From: Trichormus variabilis 0441
Lineage (GTDB): Bacteria > Cyanobacteriota > Cyanobacteriia > Cyanobacteriales > Nostocaceae
DNA: 64,000 nt
Direction: 5' to 3'
Assembly (NCBI RefSeq): GCF_009856605.1
Contig: NZ_CP047242.1
Location: forward strand, 742,001-806,000
Under the pieces are notes generated by a model, which searched no databases, had not been told where the DNA came from, and saw nothing but the letters and a program-made list of their open reading frames with translations. The translations under genes were made by a program, and so were the position numbers. This document shows positions 17,909 to 28,574 of the stretch, one piece after another. Each line of letters starts with the position of its first letter. Position 1 is the stretch's first letter.

Positions 17909-20665
17909 CTAATGACCAATAACCAATTCCGCTTTCATAACACTTGCTTCGGCGGTGCGTTCTAGCTTAAAACCTAGCTTTTCGCACACTCGCTGCATCC
18001 CATAATTATCAGCTAGGATATCGGCTGTGATGCGTTCGATTTGCTCATCGCGTCCAATTTGCAGCAAGCGCCGCAGTAACTCTGCACCTAAACCCTGACA
18101 TTGATAGCGATCGCTTACTAACATAGCAAACTCGGCTGTCTTTGTCCCATGCAGTTTACTTAACCTCCCAACTGCCAAAATTTCCCCTTGAGACTCTATA
18201 ACCAAAGCCATTTCTCGGTCATAGTCAATAAAGCAGATGCGGGTGAGTCGTTCATGGGTGATGCGATGACTCAATTTCATCAGGTGGAAGTAACGAAAGT
18301 AAACGCTTTCCTCGGAAAGTGTCTTGTGGAATTGTACTAACAACGGCTCATCTTCGGGACGAATTGGACGGATGGTTACGGGAGTCCCGTCTTTCATTGT
18401 CCACTGTTCCACATATTGGGTGGGGTAAGGTCGAATTGCTAACTTTGGTAGTTGGTCTTCTGTCACATCTGGTTCATGCAAAACAACCCGTGCATCTAGG
18501 GCAATCAGTGAGGAGTTTTCCCCATTCTCCTGCACAGGTGAAGCCAGCAAGGGATTAATATCAATTTCCTTAATCCAACGCTGTTCGACTACCAACCGAC
18601 TAAACGCCACCATTAGTTGTTCTAGTCCTTCCATATCGACACTTTGCCTTCCCCGCACACCTTTAAGGGCTTTGTAAATCTTGGTGTGTTCCATCATGCG
18701 CCGAGCTAAGGTACTATTAAGGGGAGGAAGGGCGATCGCTCGATCTTGAAATACTTCCACTAATTGTCCACCAGCACCAAATAACAACACTGGCCCAAAT
18801 TGGGGGTCAAGGCTACTCCCAATAATCAATTCGTAGCCATCCATTTTTACCATTGGCTGGACAGTTACACCCAAGAAATGTTCACTACCCACTTTCTGTT
18901 CCACCGATGCAGCAATCATCCGATAAGCGCGGCGTACTGCGTCTGCATCGGGGAGGTTTAACTGCACACCACCCACATCAGTTTTATGGGTAATTGTGTG
19001 GGAATACAGTTTGACAACGACGGGATAACCAATACTCTCAGCACATTTAATCGCCTCATCCTCAGTTTTAGCCACACAAGTAGCCACAATCGGGATGCCA
19101 TAGGCTGCTAAAATCTGCTTGGATTCATCTTCAGTTAAAATTGTCCGTTTTGCCTGACGGGCTGTAGAGATAATATTCTCTACTAAATGACGGTCTGGTA
19201 AACCAGATGCAGCATCCACAGGTAATACAGGCGTTTCGTAGATACCACGCAGATTGTAGCTAGATTGCCACATATAACTAAACACCCGCGCCGCCGTATC
19301 TGGATAAGCATAAGTGGGGATACGTTGACGATTGAGAATAACTTCTCCCGTAGCCACATCTGCACCCCCCATCCAACTTGCCAAAATGGGTTTACCAGCA
19401 ATTTGGGCGTAGGGTTTCAACTGTTCCGCCGTTTGGGTGGGGTCTGTCATGGCTTGGGGAGTGAGAATCACCAATAAACCATCGCTGTTGGGGTCTTTAG
19501 CAGCGATTTCTAAAGCTTGAGTGTAGCGTTGGGGGTCAGCATCACCGAGAATATCAATTGGGTTAGCATGACTCCAGTGTGTAGGTAGGATTTGGTCGAG
19601 GGAGGTAATTGTTTCTGGGGAAATGGGGGCAATTTCGCCGCCAGTTTCAATTAACGCATCTGTGGCCAGGACTCCAGGCCCGCCAGCATTAGTCAAAATC
19701 GTCAGTCTTGGGCCTTTGGGGCGGGGTTGTTTGGCTAGTACTTCCGCCATATCGAACAAATCAGAAATACTATTTACCCGCAATACCCCACAACGCCGGA
19801 AAGCTGCATCTAACACAGCATCACTCCCCGCCAATGCACCAGTATGAGAGGCGGCTGCTTTGGCGGCTGCTTCTGTACGTCCGGCTTTAATCACAATTAT
19901 TGGTTTGGTGAGTGCAACTTCTCGTGCTGCGGAGATAAAAGACCGCGCATCACCAATTGATTCCATGTATATGACTATACTTTTAGTCTGGGGGTCATCA
20001 CCAAGATAATAAATCAGGTCGCCCCAACCCACATCTAGCATGGAACCAATGGAGACAAAGGCACTAAAACCGACATTTTCCCGCACACTCCAATCCAGGA
20101 TGGCGGTACACAGTGCGCCACTTTGACTGAGAAAACCCACATTTCCAGAACGCGCCATTGAACTGGCGAAGGTAGCATTTAGGCCAGTACGGGGACTCAT
20201 CACACCCAAGCAGTTGGGGCCAATGATGCGAATGTTACCGCGCCGCGCCTCTGCTAAAATCTGCCTTTCTAAAGCTATACCCTCAGCACCAGCTTCTTTA
20301 AAGCCAGCAGAAATAATAATTGCCCCTTGCACACCCGCATCCACACACTCAGAAATAATCCCCGGTACTGTGGGTGCTGGGGTAGCGATAATTGCCAAAT
20401 CTACGGTTTCGGGAATAGACGCAATTGAAGGGTAGGCTTTAATTCCCAAAACACTATGACGTTTAGGATTGACTGGGAAAACAGTACCGCCAAAGGGGTT
20501 ACTAATCAAGTTCCATAAGATGGTGCGTCCTACACTACCCACCTTTTCGCTAGCACCAATAATGGCGACACTTTGGGGCGCAAAGATGGCATCAAGGGGG
20601 TTTAACTTCTCTGCCTGTAAGATATCAGAGGTACGGTCACTGCTTGGCTTGAGAGATTTCTGCAT
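17909..20665 (-). CDS. NDP-forming acyl-CoA synthetase fused to GNAT acetyltransferase (Pat/PatZ-like)
   Basis: A 918-residue fusion. Residues about 20-120 are a CoA-binding Rossmann domain ([15 protein letters not shown]). Residues to about 480 are succinyl-CoA-synthetase-like, with the His motif [13 protein letters not shown]. Residues about 500-720 are an ATP-grasp domain ([17 protein letters not shown]). The last 170 residues are a GNAT domain ([22 protein letters not shown]). The layout matches protein lysine acetyltransferases such as PatZ/Pka, which acetylate metabolic enzymes. In PatZ-type enzymes the synthetase part is often inactive; here its His motif is kept, so activity is open. 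It lies between hoxH and hoxW. Confidence 0.87.
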   Translation of the reverse strand: MQKSLKPSSDRTSDILQAEKLNPLDAIFAPQSVAIIGASEKVGSVGRTILWNLISNPFGGTVFPVNPKRHSVLGIKAYPSIASIPETVDLAIIATPAPTVPGIISECVDAGVQGAIIISAGFKEAGAEGIALERQILAEARRGNIRIIGPNCLGVMSPRTGLNATFASSMARSGNVGFLSQSGALCTAILDWSVRENVGFSAFVSIGSMLDVGWGDLIYYLGDDPQTKSIVIYMESIGDARSFISAAREVALTKPIIVIKAGRTEAAAKAAASHTGALAGSDAVLDAAFRRCGVLRVNSISDLFDMAEVLAKQPRPKGPRLTILTNAGGPGVLATDALIETGGEIAPISPETITSLDQILPTHWSHANPIDILGDADPQRYTQALEIAAKDPNSDGLLVILTPQAMTDPTQTAEQLKPYAQIAGKPILASWMGGADVATGEVILNRQRIPTYAYPDTAARVFSYMWQSSYNLRGIYETPVLPVDAASGLPDRHLVENIISTARQAKRTILTEDESKQILAAYGIPIVATCVAKTEDEAIKCAESIGYPVVVKLYSHTITHKTDVGGVQLNLPDADAVRRAYRMIAASVEQKVGSEHFLGVTVQPMVKMDGYELIIGSSLDPQFGPVLLFGAGGQLVEVFQDRAIALPPLNSTLARRMMEHTKIYKALKGVRGRQSVDMEGLEQLMVAFSRLVVEQRWIKEIDINPLLASPVQENGENSSLIALDARVVLHEPDVTEDQLPKLAIRPYPTQYVEQWTMKDGTPVTIRPIRPEDEPLLVQFHKTLSEESVYFRYFHLMKLSHRITHERLTRICFIDYDREMALVIESQGEILAVGRLSKLHGTKTAEFAMLVSDRYQCQGLGAELLRRLLQIGRDEQIERITADILADNYGMQRVCEKLGFKLERTAEASVMKAELVIGH

Positions 20666-20865
20666 CTATACCTCCAGCATGATAATTTTTAATAGCCTGC
20701 GGCTAGCGTAATACTCGCTTTTGACAAGAAGCAAGCTACGTAATTAAGTGTGTAATTACAAATTAGTTAGGCACAACTATCTTGTAGGGTATTATCAATT
20801 ACGAATTACCTTCGTTTGAATATTTTGTTTTACTTAGGGGCTTCCAGATAAAAAATATCCATAAT

Positions 20866-20930
20866 GTAGTGTGCGTCAGTGAGATAGAACCTAACTATAC
20901 TCAACTATTATTCATACTGACGCATCCTAC
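20866..20930. repeat. imperfect inverted repeat related to the element at 184-300
   Basis: GTAGTGTGCGTCAGT (20866-20880) faces ACTGACGCATCCTAC (20916-20930), 13 of 15 positions paired. The arms match the inner arms of the element at 215-279. It lies in the roughly 420-bp gap between the Pat-like gene and hoxW, which otherwise shows only AT-rich sequence. Confidence 0.6.
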
Positions 20931-21087
20931 CAAACTATCAATTTCGGATAATTTATTTTTTGGTGTTCCCTTATCTTGTGCTTGTTTCCTAAAGTTTAGC
21001 AATAGTTTCCAGCCCATAAATCTGGATAAAATTTGAATTTTTAAATTATGAATTATCAATCACGAATCGTAAATTAGAAATTATCAA

Positions 21088-21564
21088 TTATGCTACAGCC
21101 CCAATTTCAAACCATAAATTTTTCACTTTGTCAAGTATTTGAATGATTTTCACTAAAGCGATCGCCTTCCCAGTTTCCGCAGTGGGTGAAAAGCGATCGC
21201 CTATTTCAAAGTTAACGCCTGGAATCGTTACCCACCAAGCTGTTGGACAATTACCATAAAGGGCTTGTGTCAAGGCTAAAAGCGATCGCGGATCACCTGT
21301 ATGGACGTTACTATCGATATCATCGGCCGCTAAGAGTGGCTGTACTTTGACATCAAAGCCATCTACTGGCAAACAAGCATCGATAAAAATAGCCATGTTA
21401 ACATTGGCTAATGAATCCGCTAAATCAGTTGTAAGTTGATGAACTGCAAGGGATTCAACAGATGGTAAATGCCAGGAATCTACCTCATTAGCGATCCATT
21501 TTCCAATACCGTCATCACTACGCAGATCATTGCCATATCCAATCACCATTACAGTTTTTTTCAT
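21088..21564 (-). CDS. hoxW: hydrogenase maturation endopeptidase HoxW
   Basis: A 158-residue protease of the HycI/HybD family that removes the C-terminal peptide of HoxH after nickel insertion. Nickel-sensing motifs are visible: GYGNDLRSDDGIG at the N-terminus, IDACLP in the middle and VHTGDPRSLLAL with the conserved His. The sequence and its closeness to hoxH favour HoxW over the uptake-hydrogenase protease HupW. It is on the opposite strand to the hox genes, with four intervening features, so it has its own promoter. Confidence 0.88.
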   Translation of the reverse strand: MKKTVMVIGYGNDLRSDDGIGKWIANEVDSWHLPSVESLAVHQLTTDLADSLANVNMAIFIDACLPVDGFDVKVQPLLAADDIDSNVHTGDPRSLLALTQALYGNCPTAWWVTIPGVNFEIGDRFSPTAETGKAIALVKIIQILDKVKNLWFEIGAVA

Positions 21565-21726
21565 GATTTTTGGCTCTTATACAAATTCATCTCAGTCATG
21601 GGTTTGTTTCATGGGAATTATTCTACAAAACTCCAGATTCGACTAGGTTTGAGAGTAAGAGAAAAATTTGAGGATGTCGTGAGGAAACGAAAATTTATAG
21701 AAAATAAGGGAGTGGGGCGGAAATTA

Positions 21727-22761
21727 TTATTGAAGAGTTCCCCGCTTCATTTGTTCGCTTTCGATGGCTTCAAATAAGGCGCGGAAGTTACCTTCACCGA
21801 AGCCTTGTGCTTGGGAACGACGTTCAATAAATTCTAAGAAAAAAGTTGGTTCTGCAAATATGGGTTGGCTGAAAATTTGCAATAATACCCCATTTTGATT
21901 ATCTTTTCGCCAGTCTACCAGAATTTCTTGTTGAGCGATCGCCTCTAATTCTGTAGATGAGAGAGGGATTTCTAGACGCTGTTTGAGTTGTGTGTAATAA
22001 GTTTGCGGAACTGAAAGCAATGGTAAACCACCGTTACGAAATTGGGCGATCGCATCGACAATATTTTGTGTTTGCAAGGCAATATGTTGAATACCTGCTC
22101 CTCGGTTAAAGTTGAGAAATTCTTGTATTTGGGAATTGCTGGATGCTGGCTCGTTAATTGGCAATTGTACACTACCATCACGGGAAACCATGACTTGGCT
22201 GTGCAGCGCCGAGCGATCGGTTTGGATTTTAAAAGCTTGTCGGGGTTGCAAATCGAGAATTTTCTCATACCAAGCTACAGCCGCTTCTAACTCACCTATG
22301 GCGACGTTTAAGACTATATGGTCTATAGCGGTAATAAAATTAGGTGATGCAATTATTTGGCTATCTGGACTTAATTTTTCGATTAACGTATGAGTTAAGC
22401 CACCCCAAGCCGCAATTTTGCCACACTTGCGGGAGATATTACCAATGCGACGTTCCCCTATGGATTGTAGGATTGTAGCACCGTGAGCCTCGGCATGAGC
22501 GATCGCTGTTTCTACATCTTTTACCGCAAAAGCCACATCTGCCACACCAGGAGGATGTTGACGCAGAAATTCCGCTACGGGACTAGTAGGCAATAATGGA
22601 GAAGATAGCAAAAAGCAGACATCTCCACTTTTCACTACCTCTGTACAGGTGTGTAGAGAACTGATATTACTAGTTACTGCGGTAAAGCCCAAATATTTGA
22701 GGAACCAATCCCGCCACACCTTGGCATCTTCGACATAGAAATGAACATGATCAATTTTCAT
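21727..22761 (-). CDS. hppD: 4-hydroxyphenylpyruvate dioxygenase
   Basis: A 344-residue Fe(II) enzyme that turns 4-hydroxyphenylpyruvate into homogentisate, a precursor of tocopherol in cyanobacteria. Two VOC domains are seen: N-terminal IDHVHFYVEDAKVWRDWF and catalytic C-terminal. Likely iron ligands are His in ITAIDHIVLNV, His in GIQHIALQT and Glu in FFLEFIERR. The closing GFGEGNFRALFEAIE is an HPPD hallmark. The gene is separated by 160 bp from hoxW on the same strand. Confidence 0.92.
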   Translation of the reverse strand: MKIDHVHFYVEDAKVWRDWFLKYLGFTAVTSNISSLHTCTEVVKSGDVCFLLSSPLLPTSPVAEFLRQHPPGVADVAFAVKDVETAIAHAEAHGATILQSIGERRIGNISRKCGKIAAWGGLTHTLIEKLSPDSQIIASPNFITAIDHIVLNVAIGELEAAVAWYEKILDLQPRQAFKIQTDRSALHSQVMVSRDGSVQLPINEPASSNSQIQEFLNFNRGAGIQHIALQTQNIVDAIAQFRNGGLPLLSVPQTYYTQLKQRLEIPLSSTELEAIAQQEILVDWRKDNQNGVLLQIFSQPIFAEPTFFLEFIERRSQAQGFGEGNFRALFEAIESEQMKRGTLQ

Positions 22762-22876
22762 AAATCTTGAAAATCCAGCACCACAGCTTATCTAACTGTA
22801 AATTTTGTCTTTTTAGCCAGATTTTCGCTTCCTGCCTAAGCAAGAATTATATAAACACATAAGAGCTACTTTAATT

Positions 22877-23581
22877 CTAGAAAAACAAGTGGCTATCAGG
22901 CTGAATGTTAATTTCTAGCGGTACAGCTTGTGGTTCAGCCGAGAGAGCAAAGAAAATAGCATTAGCGGCAGTCTCAGTACTCAGCATTTTTTTCCTGTCT
23001 ACCTTCAGACTGACATTATCCCAGAATGGGGAGTCTACGCCACCAAAATAAAATAAGGTAAATTTAATCCCAAAACGCTTCAGTTCTTCCGCCAAGCATT
23101 TGCTAAAACCCACAACACCAAACTTAGAGGCAGAATAAGCAGCAGCCATCGGCATTGAGTGCTTACCTAAAATTCCCACGACATTGCAAATATGTCCAGA
23201 CTTGCGTTTCTGCATCTCTTCGGCTGCTGCTTGAGTTGTGTAGAAGCTACCTTTGAGGTTGACATCTAACATTTTGTCTAAATCGGCTGGTTCCACGCTG
23301 TTGTACGGCTTGAGAATACCAACACCAGCTGCGTTTACTAATACATCTATTTGACCAAACTCCGCCACTGTTTTTTGGATTAAATTCTCCACCTGTGACG
23401 CGTCAGTAATGTCTGTAGGAATAGTTAAGACTTCCCCCGGTAAATCATTCGCCAACGCCGCCAAACGACTGCTATCTCTGGCTGCTAGCACTAATTTCGC
23501 CCCAACAGAAGCTAGTTTATCAGCCAAGGCTGAACCAATACCGCCACTCGCACCCACAATTACCACAACTTTATTCTGCAT
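22877..23581 (-). CDS. short-chain dehydrogenase/reductase
   Basis: A 234-residue classical SDR. The cofactor motif is VGASGGIG, the NAAG motif stabilises the sheet, and the active site is Ser-rich VGILGKHSMP followed by YSASK. Such enzymes oxidise or reduce alcohols and ketones with NAD(P)(H). The substrate cannot be told. It sits about 115 bp upstream of hppD on the same strand. Confidence 0.85.
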   Translation of the reverse strand: MQNKVVVIVGASGGIGSALADKLASVGAKLVLAARDSSRLAALANDLPGEVLTIPTDITDASQVENLIQKTVAEFGQIDVLVNAAGVGILKPYNSVEPADLDKMLDVNLKGSFYTTQAAAEEMQKRKSGHICNVVGILGKHSMPMAAAYSASKFGVVGFSKCLAEELKRFGIKFTLFYFGGVDSPFWDNVSLKVDRKKMLSTETAANAIFFALSAEPQAVPLEINIQPDSHLFF

Positions 23582-24209
23582 TATTTTATTTACATTTCTT
23601 CACATATTACATAATACTCAATTACGGGCGGAAAAAGGGTGTAGAGACGAAGCAAAAGCGATCGCTCATACATGGATGAGTAGCCAGATAGTTTGTATCT
23701 TTTTTATCTTCGGTCAATAATAATGAATGTCATTCCTAGAATGAGCAACATTACTTAAGAATTAAAGAAGCGATCGCTCAAATAACTATGACTATCTTGC
23801 CAGATATTTCCATCAATTTTATCCAGATAAATAGCAGGCTAGAGCATAAAATGAACATTGGGAAAAAGTAAAGTTTATTTGCAAGTAATTCCCAACGTTT
23901 ATAGCGGGTGCTAATCTAATAATTGAAGCTACAGATAAAGCTTCCCTGGCAGATGTAACAGCTAGTGTGTAAAACAAGATAAAGAGGTAAAAAACGCTGT
24001 TTAATTTAAGGTCTGTCTCGTTTAAAACCGACAACACCCAACACGAAAGTTGATATTTCCTCATATATCCTAAAATGGGGGCGCTGTAATCTATTACTAT
24101 TGCTTGAATGTAATGGTAAATGGTGATTATATCCCTGAATAAAATAAGCAAGGAGAGGAAATTCTAACAACTAGTAGATGTTTGGGTGTTGTTGCGTTAT
24201 CAGTAAAAA
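23582..24209. other. gene-poor stretch
   Basis: About 630 bp between the SDR and methyltransferase genes. It has two HIP1 octamers and AT-rich sequence. An open frame at 23819-24151 has no recognisable motif, unusual composition and no good ribosome site, so I do not call it. Confidence 0.5.
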
Positions 24210-24827
24210 TCAGCTTGGTTTAGCAAAAATAGTCAGCAAAACCGGCCCTAATAAATAATGATGATTCACACACAATAGCCCCGCCGATGAGCCGAGAACT
24301 TCACGTTGGTGGGGGCTATAGAATCTAATTCCCTGAGAAGATATTGGCAATATTTCTGGTAATTTTTCCCTTGTGGTGGTAAAGTCCACCAAATAAAAAC
24401 GTCCACCAGGAGAAAGCACCCGCGACACTTCTTGTAGCACCTGTTCCGGTTCACGATAATGCAAGAAACTGATGGTGTTGAACACAGCATCAAATTGACC
24501 ATCACCGAAAGGAAGAGATTCCGCTTTCCCTTCCAGAAAAATTAACCGGGGATGATGGCGATTACTCAGTCTTGCTTGGCGTAACATATTAGAAGATAAA
24601 TCTAAGCCTGTACCTCGCAGTTTTGGAAATTTATTCGCAAGGCGTTCTAATAAGCGCCCAGTTCCACAACCTAAATCAAGTATGTTGGCTGGCTGTGGTA
24701 AATCGACAAATTCCAGCAACCGCTTGTGAATGGCTTGGTAAAAAATTGAGGGAAATAGCCAGTCATAACTATTAGCCCAACGGTCAAAAATAAACTTTTT
24801 GTTCTTTAAGAAATCATTAGTCATCAT
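24210..24827 (-). CDS. class I SAM-dependent methyltransferase
   Basis: A 205-residue methyltransferase of the UbiE/Methyltransf_11 type. The SAM motif I is ILDLGCGTGRLLERL, and post-motifs include LDLSSNML, FDAVFNTISFLHY and LQEVSRVLSPGGRFYLVDF. The acceptor is unknown; relatives act on small molecules such as quinones. It stands alone, about 500 bp from the next plus-strand gene. Confidence 0.82.
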   Translation of the reverse strand: MMTNDFLKNKKFIFDRWANSYDWLFPSIFYQAIHKRLLEFVDLPQPANILDLGCGTGRLLERLANKFPKLRGTGLDLSSNMLRQARLSNRHHPRLIFLEGKAESLPFGDGQFDAVFNTISFLHYREPEQVLQEVSRVLSPGGRFYLVDFTTTREKLPEILPISSQGIRFYSPHQREVLGSSAGLLCVNHHYLLGPVLLTIFAKPS

Positions 24828-24909
24828 TTTCTTGTGGAGTATTGATGCTTAATACCGTTTCTTGATGTAGCTTGCCTGGCGTAGCCATAGATGCACTTTA
24901 TTCTGTACT

Positions 24910-24937
24910 GTAGAGACATTGTATGCAACGTCTCTAC
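24910..24937. repeat. 28-bp REP-like palindrome, GTAGAGAC/GTCTCTAC family
   Basis: GTAGAGAC (24910-24917) and GTCTCTAC (24930-24937) flank a further partly paired centre. Related palindromes are at 35307, 43291, 50197 and 56104. The surrounding 518-bp gap between the methyltransferase and Mo-nitrogenase-C genes holds no gene that I can support. Confidence 0.7.
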
Positions 24938-25345
24938 ATCATTTATTAGGCGCAACTTTATTGAGAATTGGTATAAGCTGGGCTTAAAGAATTTTGCGCT
25001 ACATTTAACAATATAGCAATCCAATTTAATGATTGAAGATATTAGTAATATCTGTAGGATGGGTGTTGTCAATCACATCAAGTTTTTGGTAAGCAATTTC
25101 TACTCTAAGTATAGTTATAAAATCGCATATTCATCCTATGTCTAGACTAGTATTTAGCAACACAGTTATGGGAAGTATGGTGATTAATCTTCCGTAATCC
25201 TAGTATTGGTAGGTGTAGTTAAGAATGTTCTCAGATATAGGAGTTAACTCTACTGAGAATTAAAAAGCGAATAACTACTGCATAAAAACAGGTACTCCAA
25301 CCGTATGTACTTATAGAGGTTAAAAATCAACAACAGAGGTGAATT

Positions 25346-25636
25346 ATGATGACAAGCTTACTGCAAACTTACTCTCACAAAGACTTACTACATCCTATCC
25401 GCATATGGTTAGGAAGAGTTGAAATTCATAACTCTAAACTAGCTCGTCTGTTATGCAAAGTCATCCCTGCTCAATGTCCGTTTGAAAGAGACGTGAACCT
25501 ATTTGGCCGTATATTGTTTCATATTCCGCCAATGTGTAAGTTAAATCCTTTATATGAGGAAGTTGTGGGTTTACGTTTCAAAGCCTTGTGTTACCTAGCT
25601 GATGAGTGTGGAGAAGATATCACAGTTTATTGCTAG
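25346..25636 (+). CDS. Mo-dependent nitrogenase C-terminal domain protein
   Basis: A 96-residue protein that matches, from memory, the small Mo-nitro_C family found in cyanobacteria: HPIRIWLGRVEIHNSKLARLLCKVIPAQCPFERD, then HIPPMCKLNPLYEEVVGLRFKAL. It has conserved Cys residues and a Cys-terminated tail. The family name comes from a region found in some nitrogenase-associated proteins; its function is unknown, and there is no nif gene nearby. An AGAGGTG ribosome site precedes ATG 25346. Confidence 0.8.
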   Translation: MMTSLLQTYSHKDLLHPIRIWLGRVEIHNSKLARLLCKVIPAQCPFERDVNLFGRILFHIPPMCKLNPLYEEVVGLRFKALCYLADECGEDITVYC

Positions 25637-25933
25637 GGAAAAGAAGCTAAGATTGAGGGATGAAAGGCTAAAGATAAGATTTTTTACTCATCACAAAAGA
25701 CACTACTCAACGCCCTACTACCCCTAATAGTATTTATTACTGTGCAAACTTACGGTTGTTACTTAAGCAAAAGTATAATAAGCTAGCCTAGAACTAATTA
25801 GATGTCCATATTATTGGCGTTATAACTGGCTATTACAGCGTATTATCAATAACAAGACTATATGCGATCGCCTAAACGCTTACAGTATTGGTATCTCACA
25901 ATTGTTACCTTACCTTTTTACTTTTGCTCGATC

Positions 25934-26320
25934 ATGACGCACATCTTACTGGTTGAAGATGAAGTCAAACTAGCACGATTTCTGGAATTGGAACTAAACT
26001 ATCAAGGGTATCAGGTTAGTGTCGCCTACGATGGATTAACTGCAATGATTGCAGCAGGGCAATTGCAGCTAGATTTGATAATTTTAGATTGGAAAATTCC
26101 TGGTTTGTCGGCGTGGGAAATTTGCCACCGCTTGAGGAATAGTGCCAAAAATATACCGATAATATTGTTAACGGTTAAAGATGAAGTCACTGCTCGCATT
26201 GCTGGTTTAGATGCTAGTGCTGCCGATTATGTGGTCAAACCCTTTAATATTGAGGAATTATTAGCTAAAGTCTGCTCTCATTTACGCAAAACGCAACAAG
26301 CAGATGCAGCTGATAAATAG
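25934..26320 (+). CDS. receiver-only response regulator
   Basis: A 128-residue CheY-like receiver: HILLVEDEVKLARFLELEL with the acidic pocket, phospho-acceptor Asp in LIILDWKIPGLSAW, Thr/Ser in ILLTVKD and Lys in VVKPFN. No output domain follows, and the protein stops after LRKTQQADAADK where OmpR-type regulators would continue. It may be a truncated OmpR type or a natural single-domain regulator. ATG 25934 is chosen because the receiver fold starts there; an in-frame ATG at 25862 adds 24 residues. There is no kinase gene adjacent. Confidence 0.85.
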   Translation: MTHILLVEDEVKLARFLELELNYQGYQVSVAYDGLTAMIAAGQLQLDLIILDWKIPGLSAWEICHRLRNSAKNIPIILLTVKDEVTARIAGLDASAADYVVKPFNIEELLAKVCSHLRKTQQADAADK

Positions 26321-26499
26321 TGAGAGAAGAGAGCAGGGGGAGCATGGGTGGCAGAGGGAGCAGAGGGAGAGAACCCCTGCGTAAACACAGAGACTTCAAA
26401 AAGGACGTATTGTTTCTTCCTTCTTAAGAAGGAGGCTTCTAACCACTCACGGAGGGCATTCTCCCCCAGCTACCCCAGCCCTCCTTTCCGGTGAGGCAG

Positions 26500-28416
26500 T
26501 TAAAGAGGGTTAATTGCTTGATAACGACCAAGGGCAATTAAAGGAAAGTACTGTTGATAGTAGTGATACTTCAAATAAAAGTGACAGGGGAAACCTGTTC
26601 CGGTAAAGTATGCCTCAAACCAACTACCGTCTGGTTGTTGAGTGGATACCAGATGATTAATTCCCCGTTCAATGACATCATGAGCAAAATTACCAGTAGC
26701 TTCGCCAGCTGCTATCAACCCAATTAACGCCCAGGCTGTTTGGGATGGTGTACTGTCACCTTGACCTTTCAGGCTGGGGTCGTTGTAGCTAAAGCAAGTT
26801 TCACCCCAGCCGCCATCGGGGTTTTGACAACCCACTAACCAAGTCGCCCCCTGTTGAATATGGCGTTGATATTTTTGCGGATTGATTAAAGCCAAGGCAC
26901 AGAGAACGCCGCTAGTTCCATAAATGTAATTTACGCCCCAACGCCCAAACCAACAGCCTTCTGCTTCCTGTTCATTTAATAGATAAGTCAGCGCCCGTTC
27001 CAAGTCGTGGGAATCGATAGATAAATTACAAGCACCCAACATTTCGATTACCCTGGCGGTAACATCTGCTGTGTTGGGGTCAATCATGGCTTTTAAGTCG
27101 CCATAGGGTACGGCATTGAGCCAATCTTGGTCATTATCAATATCAAAAGCTGCCCAACCGCCTGGTTTGCACTGCATTGATGCTACCCATTGGAGAGCGC
27201 GATCGCACGCCTTCTGTTTTAATTGTTCATGAGGGAGTTTAGCGGCGTGGAGTGCCATAACGACAACAGCCGTATCATCCACATCTGGATAAAAGCGATT
27301 ATCAAACTCAAAAGCCCAAGCCCCTGGCTGACCTTGGCGATTTTTGACGTTCCAATCACCATAGTCAAAAATTTGCTTTTGTAATAGCCATTCTCCCGCC
27401 TTGACTATAGCCGGATGGTCTGGTGCCATACCAGAGTCAATCAACGCCCGGATAACCCAAGCTGTATCCCACACAGGTGACACACAAGGCTGGACTCGAT
27501 AACAATCTGCTGTTTCGATGGCAAAGTTATCAATGGCTTGTAAACCTCGTTCTACAATTGGGTCGTTTGTGGCATAACCCAGAACACGCAAAGCCAGCAT
27601 CGAATTTAACATGGCGGGAATAATTCCCCCCCAATCGCCTGTAGCCTCTTGGCGTTCTATAATCCACTTTTCGGCGGCTTTAATACCTTCTTCTCGAAAG
27701 GGAATAAAATTGAAACTTTCCGCCAGCTTGAAGCCTTCATCTAAAGTGAGAAATAAATCAGTCCAGTCGCCACTACGGGGTAATTCATAGCGGACATTCT
27801 CTACACCTTCCGCGTATAACTCATCTAGAGTAATGGCTGGGTTGACTTGATAAACAGGTTTTTGGTCAAAGACAATCAACAGTGGGACAGTGCTGGAACG
27901 TGCCCAACTGGACATCTCGTAAATATTCACAGGGAACTGATTGGGTAACAGCATCACCCAAGCTGGGAGGGAAGGAAGACCACGCCAGTTGTAACAGCCG
28001 ATGAGTGCGAGGTGAAACTTGGTAAAAATGCGGGTTTTGCTGATACCACCACGCTGGAGAATAAAATCTCGCGCCTGAATCATGGCGGGGTCGGTTGCAG
28101 GTACACCAAGCAACTTCAGCGCCATGTACGCCTCAACCGATGTACTGAGTTCGCCCCCATCCCCATAAAATAGTTCCCAACCACCATGTTGCTTTTGCTG
28201 CGATCGCAGGTAAGCTTCTATTTTATGTAGAGGTCGAGTTTTATCTGTTCCCCAAATTTTGTGGAGTAAAACAACCTCAGCCGTGATGGTGACATTCGAT
28301 TCCAACTCCGCCCACCAGTAACCAGTCGGATTTTGTAGTGATAGCAGATATTTTTGACTAGCTGCGATCGCCTCTGCAATAGAATTGACTTGTACCCTGT
28401 CTTGTGTTCGCATCAA
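26500..28416 (-). CDS. shc: squalene-hopene cyclase
   Basis: A 638-residue terpene cyclase that folds squalene into hopene at the membrane surface. The catalytic acid motif is DVDDTA (around residue 380), and several QW repeats (GGWELFYGDGGELS, GDWGG, GGWAAFD, GGWGETCFSY, GSWFEAYFTGTGFP) mark the double alpha-barrel. Length and C-terminus fit the family. The divergent neighbour is the hopanoid-associated glycosyltransferase hpnB, so the pair forms a small hopanoid locus with a shared promoter gap of about 160 bp. Confidence 0.96.
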   Translation of the reverse strand: MMRTQDRVQVNSIAEAIAASQKYLLSLQNPTGYWWAELESNVTITAEVVLLHKIWGTDKTRPLHKIEAYLRSQQKQHGGWELFYGDGGELSTSVEAYMALKLLGVPATDPAMIQARDFILQRGGISKTRIFTKFHLALIGCYNWRGLPSLPAWVMLLPNQFPVNIYEMSSWARSSTVPLLIVFDQKPVYQVNPAITLDELYAEGVENVRYELPRSGDWTDLFLTLDEGFKLAESFNFIPFREEGIKAAEKWIIERQEATGDWGGIIPAMLNSMLALRVLGYATNDPIVERGLQAIDNFAIETADCYRVQPCVSPVWDTAWVIRALIDSGMAPDHPAIVKAGEWLLQKQIFDYGDWNVKNRQGQPGAWAFEFDNRFYPDVDDTAVVVMALHAAKLPHEQLKQKACDRALQWVASMQCKPGGWAAFDIDNDQDWLNAVPYGDLKAMIDPNTADVTARVIEMLGACNLSIDSHDLERALTYLLNEQEAEGCWFGRWGVNYIYGTSGVLCALALINPQKYQRHIQQGATWLVGCQNPDGGWGETCFSYNDPSLKGQGDSTPSQTAWALIGLIAAGEATGNFAHDVIERGINHLVSTQQPDGSWFEAYFTGTGFPCHFYLKYHYYQQYFPLIALGRYQAINPL

Positions 28417-28528
28417 ATACTACAAAAAATTTTTACCACACTCAGCAAATATTGTATTGTGTTTCAGTCCTTAAATTCAGCCAGGAGTTAGAAACCATAA
28501 AGAAAATGGACAGTCCCAGGAGTAAGGT

Positions 28529-28559
28529 ATTTTGAATTTTGAATTTTGAATTTTGAATT
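28529..28559. repeat. heptamer STRR (AATTTTG)n
   Basis: Four tandem AATTTTG units in the divergent shc-hpnB gap, ending 15 bp before the hpnB ATG. Confidence 0.85.
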
Positions 28560-28574
28560 GGAGCGCAGCGACAG

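Noticed and set aside
21088..21564. HupW (uptake hydrogenase protease)
   Set aside because: Location near hoxH and motif spacing favour HoxW; no hup genes in the window.
23819..24151. 110-residue open frame on the minus strand
   Set aside because: No motif, poor composition and no ribosome site; likely chance in AT-rich DNA.
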